DNA of 9,077 nt. Origin: a bacterium (GTDB lineage: Bacteria; Zhuqueibacterota; Zhuqueibacteria; Thermofontimicrobiales; Thermofontimicrobiaceae). This document shows, in pieces, positions 1 through 7,800 of the stretch (its first letter is position 1; each line of letters starts with the position of its first letter). Below the pieces are notes generated by a model that ran no database searches, was not told where the DNA came from, and worked only from the letters and a program-made list of their open reading frames with translations. Location: positions 1 through 9,077 of the forward strand of contig DSAU01000560.1 of NCBI GenBank assembly GCA_011046315.1, read 5' to 3'. Made by a program: the position numbers and the translations under genes.

Positions 1-146
1 ACTGCTTTGGGAAGGCTAATTCTCAAACCCGGTTGTACAAAAAACGAGGATGATAACAAGAAAAAAATCAACAACAGCAACACAATGTCGGTGAGCGAAA
101 TTGTCGAAAAGGCGATTATCTTTTTTCTATTCGTTTGAAAGTTCAT
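1..146 (-). CDS. exbD: ExbD/TolR-family biopolymer transport protein, N-terminal fragment (runs off left edge)
   Basis: This is the first 48 codons of an ExbD/TolR-type protein; the remainder lies beyond the left edge. ExbD is a single-pass inner-membrane protein that sits inside the ExbB pentamer and passes proton-motive force to a periplasmic partner such as TonB. The fragment has a short basic cytoplasmic start (MNFQTNRKKI), then the family motif SLTDIVLLLLIFFLLSSS at residues 17-34. Asp20 matches the essential membrane aspartate of the family (Asp25 in E. coli ExbD). Next comes a segment ending GLRISLPKA, the usual entry into the periplasmic domain (family pattern: I..LPKA). The ATG at 146-144 was chosen because GAGGAG lies 9 bases upstream and no other in-frame start fits. 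The gene begins inside the end of exbB, in another frame, overlapping by 20 bases, which suggests translational coupling. Family assignment is firm; ExbD versus TolR is not resolved. Confidence 0.9.
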   Translation of the reverse strand, partial: MNFQTNRKKIIAFSTISLTDIVLLLLIFFLLSSSFFVQPGLRISLPKA

Positions 147-768
147 TTAATTTTTCTCCTCGTTGAAATAGCATATCAAGGATGGTCGATGAGTTGTCTT
201 CCATTTCAAACACGAAATATTCGACCTTACTTTGCAGCCAATTATAGAATATCAGACAGGGAATGCCCACTGACAATCCTGCTGCCGTGGTAACCAATGC
301 TTCCCAAATACCGCCGGCGAGAACGCTGGCGTCTACGTTGCCGCCGAGGTTCTGCACTTGAATAAATGCCCGAATCATTCCGGTTACAGTGCCGAGAAAG
401 CCCAATAGCGGGGCAATAGCAGCAATTGTTCCCAGAATCCCCAGGTTGGATTCAAGTTGATAGATTTCTGATTTACCCGCGCTTTCAATCGCTTCCTTGA
501 TTTCTTCTCGGGGACGATTGTGACGTTCAAGCCCGGCTTTGGTGATCGCAGCGACCGGTGAGGCGGTTTTTTTTGCGAGAATGATGGCATCGGTCATTTT
601 GTTTTTCAAGATGAGCGATTTTATTTGAAGTACGAAACTGCGAGCATTGATGCGCAACTTTCGCAAAAATAACCAACGTTCAATGATCACAAAGATAGCG
701 ATCATCGAGCACAAAAAAATCGGGATCATCAGAATGCCGCCCTTTACAAGTATCGATAATACGTTCAT
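127..768 (-). CDS. exbB: ExbB/TolQ/MotA-family proton channel protein
   Basis: This is a complete 213-residue inner-membrane proton-channel subunit, near the usual size for ExbB/TolQ. Three membrane segments are visible: about residues 10-34, 108-134 and 154-178, with a cytoplasmic region between the first and second. The second segment carries the family signature APLLGFLGTVTGMIRAF (119-135). The third carries EALVTTAAGLSVGIP (156-170). By alignment from memory, Glu156 and Thr161 match the channel residues Glu176 and Thr181 of E. coli ExbB, and Thr127 matches Thr148. ExbB forms a pentamer around ExbD and conducts protons to drive a periplasm-spanning effector. The start is fixed by a perfect AGGAGG 4 bases upstream. 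It lies 82 bases after the cyclase stop codon and overlaps exbD by 20 bases. The sequence alone does not separate ExbB from TolQ, nor show which outer-membrane machine it powers. Confidence 0.94.
   Translation of the reverse strand: MNVLSILVKGGILMIPIFLCSMIAIFVIIERWLFLRKLRINARSFVLQIKSLILKNKMTDAIILAKKTASPVAAITKAGLERHNRPREEIKEAIESAGKSEIYQLESNLGILGTIAAIAPLLGFLGTVTGMIRAFIQVQNLGGNVDASVLAGGIWEALVTTAAGLSVGIPCLIFYNWLQSKVEYFVFEMEDNSSTILDMLFQRGEKLNELSNE
156..161 (-). promoter_or_regulatory. Ribosome binding site of exbD, inside exbB
   Basis: On the minus strand this reads GAGGAG, 9 bases before the exbD ATG, and it lies within the last codons of exbB. It decides the exbD start and shows that the gene is translated from within the exbB message. 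Confidence 0.75.
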
Positions 769-772
769 TGAT

Positions 773-778
773 CCTCCT
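773..778 (-). promoter_or_regulatory. Strong Shine-Dalgarno site of exbB
   Basis: On the minus strand this reads AGGAGG, 4 bases before the exbB ATG. It is a near-perfect anti-16S match. That is notable because Bacteroidota, the group best known for SprA, seldom use such sites. Confidence 0.85.
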
Positions 779-818
779 AAATGAAAATTTCGGATTGTAT
801 TTTTATGGTGTTGACGCT

Positions 819-839
819 GATATTTTTTTTAAAAATATC
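819..839. repeat. AT-rich perfect hairpin between cyclase and exbB
   Basis: GATATTTTT (819-827) and AAAAATATC (831-839) are perfect inverted copies of 9 bases around a 3-base loop, starting 11 bases after the cyclase stop codon. On the minus strand no run of T follows and the stem has one G-C pair. It is therefore a weak candidate for a terminator. An RNA-processing or 3'-end-protecting hairpin between the two halves of the operon is equally possible. In such an AT-rich spacer it may also be chance. Confidence 0.35.
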
Positions 840-850
840 ATGAATTAAGC

Positions 851-1804
851 TTATCGATAAAGTATGTCCACCAGTACGCGGCCCACATTGTCGAGACTTT
901 GCGGGCTGCATTTGTCCGGAGTATCTTCGATGGTATGCCAGTATTTGTAATCAAAGTCAATGATGTTGATGCATTGAATTCCGATTTCCAGCAAGTTGAT
1001 GTGGTCATCATAAACATCGTGTTTGACTTCGGGAATAAATTCGTGGATTCCTAATCGCTGGGCTGTGTTCCAGACCATGTCGACGATGTTTTTCGCATAT
1101 TGATAAGAATTTTTTTCGATATACAGTTGTTGATCTGAATCGCCGACCAGATCGAGTAGAATGGCGAATTCGGGGCGATAACGCCGGGAAAGATTTTTGG
1201 CAAATTGTTTTGATCCCAGCGCCCAGGTTTCGTTGTCGCCATAGCTTCCCAAATCTTCAGCATCGAAAAAAACAATATCGACGCCAAATTTTGGGGGCGA
1301 TAAATGTATCAACCGGGCAATCTCCAACAACACAGCGACGCCGGAAGCGCCATCGTTCGCGCCGAGAACTGGTTTGCTGTGATTAGCGGGATCCGGATCC
1401 TGGTCGGCCCAAGGACGAGTGTCCCAATGGGCACACAGCAATACCCGACACGAATTGTTCGGATGAAAATTCGCGATGATGTTGTAACAGGTCACCGGCG
1501 TTGTTTCTCCCCGCATGGTTATTTGAAAGGGCTGAGTCGTGACCTGAGCTCCGTAGCTGCGCAATGTTGATGTCAGGTATTCCAGACAGTTTCGGTGGGC
1601 GGCTGTGCCCGGTACTCGTGCTCCAAATTCACATTGCTTTTTTAAATGTGAAAACGCGCGCCCTGGATCAAATTCCGGAAAGTTTGTATTTTGACACACT
1701 GTGGTCATCGGTAAAAGTACGATCAGCCAGGCAATAAAATTCGCCGGCTTCTTTTTTAAACAGCCCTGTTTGCGACTGAAAATTTTGATTATTTTTCTAT
1801 ACAT
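851..1804 (-). CDS. Secreted M28-family zinc enzyme, probable glutaminyl-peptide cyclotransferase
   Basis: This is a 317-residue exported M28-fold protein. It starts with a basic stretch (residues 1-20) and a hydrophobic segment (22-36), and signal peptidase I may cut after Cys37, leaving an N-terminal Gln. The metal-site residues are visible: His126 in HWDTRPW, Asp151 in GANDGASG, Glu183-Asp184 in FFDAEDLG, Asp218 and His290 in YWHTIEDT. M28 includes aminopeptidases and glutaminyl cyclases. The cyclase reading rests on LLDLVGD (216-222; human cyclase has LLDLIG, aminopeptidases usually DMIG), DDH at 266-268 and Trp289-His290. These match the Glu201/Asp248/Asp305/Trp329/His330 set of the human enzyme. 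Such enzymes convert N-terminal glutamine to pyroglutamate on exported proteins. The ATG abuts the sprA TAA with no gap, and GGGGA lies 7 bases upstream inside sprA. The lipobox-like TTVC has Val at -1, so a lipoprotein is unlikely. An aminopeptidase role remains possible. Confidence 0.85.
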   Translation of the reverse strand: MYRKIIKIFSRKQGCLKKKPANFIAWLIVLLPMTTVCQNTNFPEFDPGRAFSHLKKQCEFGARVPGTAAHRNCLEYLTSTLRSYGAQVTTQPFQITMRGETTPVTCYNIIANFHPNNSCRVLLCAHWDTRPWADQDPDPANHSKPVLGANDGASGVAVLLEIARLIHLSPPKFGVDIVFFDAEDLGSYGDNETWALGSKQFAKNLSRRYRPEFAILLDLVGDSDQQLYIEKNSYQYAKNIVDMVWNTAQRLGIHEFIPEVKHDVYDDHINLLEIGIQCINIIDFDYKYWHTIEDTPDKCSPQSLDNVGRVLVDILYR

Positions 1805-4800
1805 TTACGATCCCCGGATGGCGATGGTTACATTGATACCTAATTCTTGAAGCGATGTGTCACCGATCCGTTTGTTTTTATTTTTTCCCACCTTAAAATG
1901 CATTCCACCACGGACATTTCGGCTGAATGAATAGTTCACGTTCGGTTCAAAGGTCCAGCTTTCTCGCATGTCGGTTTCAGTCCAGTCCTGTCCTCGAATT
2001 TTTTGAAAGCTGGAGTTGGAGTTCATGCTGAAGGTAACAGAAACATCCACGCTGTTTTTCAACTCTTTGTTTTTCAAGAACGGCAGCGGAATCCTTAATC
2101 CGCCAGTGTGCGACCACGATGCGGAAACGGACAGGTCGGATGACAGGGTTCGCTGTCCACCAGAACCGCCCTGCAAAGTTAAATTGACACTTTCTGACCA
2201 ATTATACCTCATGTTCAAAGTAATGTTTTTTACCATTCGGAAGTTGAGCCCGGCTAACGGTCTGAAGTTTTTAGTGTACGATTCCTTGGTTTTTTGTTGG
2301 ATGTGGTTTTGCAGTTGCCAGGCTTCCTGTTTGTTTCCCGAAAAATTATGGTCAAAGCTGATTTGCTGGGCTATTTTTTTCAAGAAGAACATCTTTTCTA
2401 AACCGGAATATCGAATCGTCCATTCCGGAATCGCGAACCCTTTGCCATTTTCAGTGTAAAACCAGGATGTTGAATTTCCACCAGTGGTAGTGGTTGTCCT
2501 GTTTTGGTTTTCATCGTAGCTGTATTTCAGCGAGATGTCCAGTTGTTTGATAATTTTAAGTCCGCTGGATAGTGAAATAGATTTTGTTAAGCGATCTGAT
2601 CCGATGTTGGTGCCGACATCGGCAACGTGTCCCATTCCCGGATTTCGTTCAAATCCAAACATGTATTCCCATGTGGGCATACTTCTCAAAGAATCAGACA
2701 AGCCAAAACTGCTGATGTTATCGCGTTGAGTAATATTCATCGTGATGGGTTTGATTCTGCTGGTGATAAAGCTGATCCCATCGCCAATCATCCCAATCGG
2801 GCTAAAGCCGCCGCCTTGTTCCTGTTTGTCTTTATCGTCCTGTGGAGCTTTTTGAGCTCCGCCTCTTCCGGGAGTCGGCCGCCTGCCTCTTTGCGGCGCA
2901 CGGCCAGTGGATTTCTTGAACAGCGAATTGATCATGTTTTCAGGATCAAAGGTAAAAGACGCCTGCGCCGATGAGTTGTTTGACGCGCTTTTTCCGCGTT
3001 CTCTGAGTTGAAGATTATTTGAAAATTTGAAATTGCTGGAATAGGAGAAGTTTGTTTTCAGCCACCGAAACAAATTGGGATTAAATTTAAAGCTAAATGA
3101 TTGATCCAAATCAGTCAATTGACCAAATTTAAATTGCGAAAGAGTTTCCAGTGCGTCGGGTGTATCGCGCATGTCTGATTTATAATTTCGCGAAAAATCC
3201 AACGACACGCTTCTCAGCGGATCATAGCCGGTTTGAAAACTTCGCGAGATAATAAAGGTTTCATTAATGGTTTCAACGCCTGAACGGGTTAGCGATTTTG
3301 ATTGTGAACGATTGCCGGATGCTTTTACACTGAATGTCGTGGGCAAATAGGTCAATTTGACGCCCGACAATTTGTTCAAGATAGGCATTTTGTTGAGCCA
3401 CTTAAAGGGTTCAATATATTTATCTTTAGGAAATACCAGGCTGTAATTGAAATTTGCAGTGTGTGTGGTTCGGTCCTGATATTGGTGCGTGGAGCTTATG
3501 CTGTGCGAATTGGCTGTGTTATAACTAATTGAAACACGATCTAAGGTGTTTTTAATAATAAAATTATTTGAACGGGTATTTTTACTTAAAGAAACACCGT
3601 AGCCTTTGGTTATGCTTTCGTTACGAATTTTTTCCATTACCGAATCCGGTGTGTCTGCGGTTACCAGAATATCACTGCCGGGGAGATATTTTGGCGTTGA
3701 TTTTCTTTCCGAATAATTAAAGTTGACAGGAATTGATAATCCCCATGACCTGGGCAGGAGTTTTTGCAGCGCCAGGTTTCCGGAAAGGTTTTGACTCCAC
3801 TCATTGTTTCCGCCGCCAAATCGCTGGTTAACATTGTGAAAGTCGGCATCTTTTCGGTTGATTTCCGCGTTGAGAGAAAAAAGGTCGGCAGCTTGAAAAC
3901 TGACCCGCGCCCGGAAAGCCATGCCCTTGTCTTTTTTAACATCGGAGAGCCGCAGTTCATTCACCCAGACCTCGCCACTAAAAGCGCTGACCAGTGTATT
4001 GGCATAAGCGGGATGTCCGGATGAATCCGGCAGAGTGATGTTTTTAACACCCAGGATCAATTGTCGGATATTGGTCAGCGAAGGTTCGCCTTTGACGCGA
4101 AATCGTCTGCCGTCTTCAAATATTTTCTCGCGCAATCCGGTGACGGAATCAGGTTGAGTCAGTTTTAACATTGCCATGTCATTAAGTTCGATCTCCATGT
4201 TGTTGCCTTCCCAACCTTCAAATACCGGCGCCCGGTATTCGTAATAATTGTTGTCATCTGATCCAAAACGGAGAAAAAGTTCGATGCTGGTCTTGTCTTT
4301 ACTAAAGCCGCTTCCGTAAGCGTCTCCGCCATGAATGAACATTTTCATTTTATCATAATTGATGTAATTTTCTGCCTGGAAAAAAGTTTTGCGGAGGATA
4401 CCGCTGGCGCCCGGCTCTAAATCTCTGATTCGGAGGATGAGTGATTGTTCCTTGGCTTCGACTCTGGTGATGCGGTCTTTGACACCGCTTACGCCCGGCG
4501 GCGGAATATAATCGTCGTTGTCGTGAGTGTTGGTGACCGCTGCGACGACAGTGGTGTCATTTTTCGTGTCGACCTGGCTGAAATCATCTGCCATTACCCC
4601 CATTTCCTTCCAGTCATTGCCCACCAGGTTAATTTCGGCAATTCGTAAAACGGTTTTAGCAAAGCAGCTATCTATCCAGATACGCGCATATTCAATGCGC
4701 GACCAGTCCGGGTTTCCTATCGATTTGAACTCATTCAACGGAACCCGGTACAGGCGCCAGCCGTATTCATTTTCCTGACCACCAGAGATGAACATGGTGT

Positions 4801-7800
4801 CCGGATGATCTTTTGCCAGACTGAAAGTGAATCTGAAAAAGTCGTTGATCATGTCCAACGAACCATTGCCATTAAAATCTTCGGTATCCGGAAGTCGTCC
4901 GCCGGGATCATTTTCATTGCCCTCAGTACCGTTGATGCCGGAATAGTCGTAGCTGCCGGGGGTGTAATAATAGTCGTCATAGCTGAGCGGTTCGCCATCA
5001 TCACGAATTCCGTTGCCGTTAATGTCCCAAAAATCATTGGGATCATTTCCGGCCATTCCATCGAGCCCCACATCCTCGCCCGGGTCGAGCAGTCCGTTGC
5101 GGATCCCATTTTCAGGAATATCCTCGCTGTCCAGTCTGCCGTTGGGGATAATATCCTCGGAAATTAGCCCCAGATCGATATTCAATCTGCCGGCGTTTCC
5201 CTGTACCCAGATTTCCAGAAATTTGCTGTCGGTCTGATCAGCATAGCCGGAGGATAACCATTTTTGAATTCCAGCCCAGGATTGCGGTTTTTCATATTCC
5301 GGATCATCGGGGCGGTCGGCCGGTGTGAAATCCATTGTTAAAACGTGAACCCGTTGCGGCGTATTCGGATTATGCGTATCCCGGTTGGGCCAAATTTCTT
5401 TTATGGCAACCTGTTCGTAAGGATTGTACCAGATCAATCTGCCATATCGTTTATACACATGAAGAACCGTGCCCATATTTGTTTGTGGATTTTGTAATTT
5501 CTTAACTTCCAGCGGTGATGACGACCGGCGCCAACTGCTGTAGATGACGCCCAGCGGGGTGATTTTCTTTGCGGCTTCAAAATCATCGATGTATGCGACG
5601 CCGTTGTTGTCCCCGGTGGCGGAGTTGTTGAGCGTGTTGGGATTGGGGATGATCTGCGCAACTTCACCTTCGAAGTTTAATTTTGAAGGTTGTTTGGTTT
5701 CAATGATCGGGAAAGCGTTAATGGCTTTGGTAATGAAATTGGGCTCGAATTGTAACGCCGTATTCACATCCCAGATCATATTTCGCATCGGTCCTCTTCC
5801 CACCCGAACTTTCTGATCCATGGTGCTTTGGTTCAAATATAAAAATGTGCCGCCGATAAACGAGTTGTCCCAAAATTTATATTCGCCGCGCATTCCCATT
5901 AAGGTTTTTTTCTCCAACTGGAACATTTCATTGCGCTGGTAATTCACCTCGACGTTTGCCGACGGGCTGGTGGCTTCATCGCGCAAAATGGTCAATTTCC
6001 CGGAGTAATAGTCGATAATATAGTCTTTGTCTTTAACCAGGCGGGCGCTGTTTAAGGTAACTTCTTCAGAACCCTCGATCACGTTCCAGCCCAAATCATA
6101 ATTGGCGCTTCGGTTTTTGGACTTGACTTGAATATAAAATTTACTTTCATTGGCGATATAGCTCTGATTCAGGGTGTCGTACATCGCCGAAACATATTTA
6201 TCGCGCGGTAACCTTGTGTTTAGCGTATCGGCAAATGGTCGCAGGCTGGGAAATTCCAGTTCCCCCTGGCCCAGCCGTAAAATGTTATTATTATTGTCGA
6301 TTATGTTGTCAGGAATATTATTCCCGCTCTGGTCAACTTCATCCAATCCAAATAGTCTCAAATAGGTCATGGGTCCATCGCTGGTATTAATTGTTTCCTG
6401 ATCGTCTCCCGATGAAGGCGCGAAAAAAATTTTGACTTCAAAACCATCCGGGTCGATATTTCTCGATCCGAGATAGTAGATGTGGCGAAACATCAAATCC
6501 CAGGTTTGGTCGCTGGGACGAGGGGTCTTGGGCTTTAACATTTTTAGAAAAATGATATTATCAGTTTGAGCGTCAAAATTAATGTCCCCCACAGTTCTGC
6601 CGGAGCTGTCGCGATAGGCGATTGCCAGCATCTCACCATCACTAATGGCGTTGCGCAGCCGGATAAATCCCAGTGAGGTTTCCAAAAAGTACTCATCTTT
6701 TTCAAGCCGAATCCAATAGCCATTGGCGTTTTCCTGATCGACAATCGATGTGTCCGGGTTGTCAGGATTGGGATTTAGCTGTCCCCAGCCATAGATACGA
6801 CCTTGTTTGTGTTCATAAAGCGGTCCGGATTTATAGATTTCCAGATCTGTGATGATGTTTTCAACCTGGTATTGGTGAACACCGTTTTTTAGTGGAAAGT
6901 AATTGTCGCGGTAAACATCATCGACGAAGAAGTAAATGCCCCGCGTGTAATTGTAGTCTTTGATATTATAGACACCCTCTTCAGCGCCGCCGGATATGGT
7001 CAGGGTTTTATTTTCGCCCTTTTCCTGGCTGGCGATGGTGGTGAGATGAAAATTGCCGATCTGCGCCTGTGATTTAATTCCGAAAAGTCCGCTATTTTGC
7101 CCGCTAAAGGAAACAAAGCGCGTGGCTGGCAAAGACAACGAAATGTTTCCAGCCTGAATCGATTGGATAATTTCATCGTCATAGCCTTTGTAATCCAGTT
7201 TGATGGTGTTTTCGAAATCAAACGGCCGTTCGCTGTCCTGATCCACGCTCACGGTGACCTTTTCGCCAATATTACCAGTGACGCGAAATTGTTGCGTCTG
7301 TTCCATTTTGAAGTTGTAGTCTGATCCCCGGTTGATGGCAGTTTTCACCTGGCTGCGTTTTTCATGGCGGAAGCCACCGCGAATGTTGATTTGACCGGTG
7401 ACGGATAGCGAAACCTGGTCCCCGCCGAAAATGGTTTGAAATGTCCGGCTGCGTATTTTAACAGGTATGGCGATTTCAATTCCGTCTTTGCCGCGGCGCT
7501 CGGTACGGTCTCCGGTTAATTTTTTTATCTTGTATTCCTGCCAGACGATTCCAACATTTTGGTTCAGACAATATTGTGTATATTCGCTGAGAGAATATAT
7601 CGCGGGCAAGTGCAAAGAGACGTCAAAAGTCTTTTCCTCAATGGTTACTTGATGTCCAACGCTGTCAATTTTTACATCGCGTTTTATGGATTTGGGAGGG
7701 CTTTGCAGTGTGGGCTCTGTAAAATCTAATATCGACAATCCACGCGCCAGTTGTTTGGTATACAACCTCATCCCATATTGTTCACCGGTAGGCAGTCGCA

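Noticed and set aside
1690..1804. Lipoprotein signal at the N-terminus of the M28 protein (TTVC at residues 34-37)
   Set aside because: A lipobox needs Gly, Ala or Ser just before the Cys and prefers Leu at -3. Here these are Val and Thr, so an ordinary signal peptidase I site is more likely.
2016..2459. A 147-codon open frame on the plus strand inside sprA
   Set aside because: The sprA frame on the other strand is continuous and recognisable throughout; the plus-strand product is Cys/Phe-rich without any domain pattern.
4805..5167. A 120-codon plus-strand frame and an 86-codon minus-strand frame across the acidic SprA insert
   Set aside because: Both owe their length to the repetitive Asp/Asn/Gly codons of sprA, which lack stop codons in other frames.
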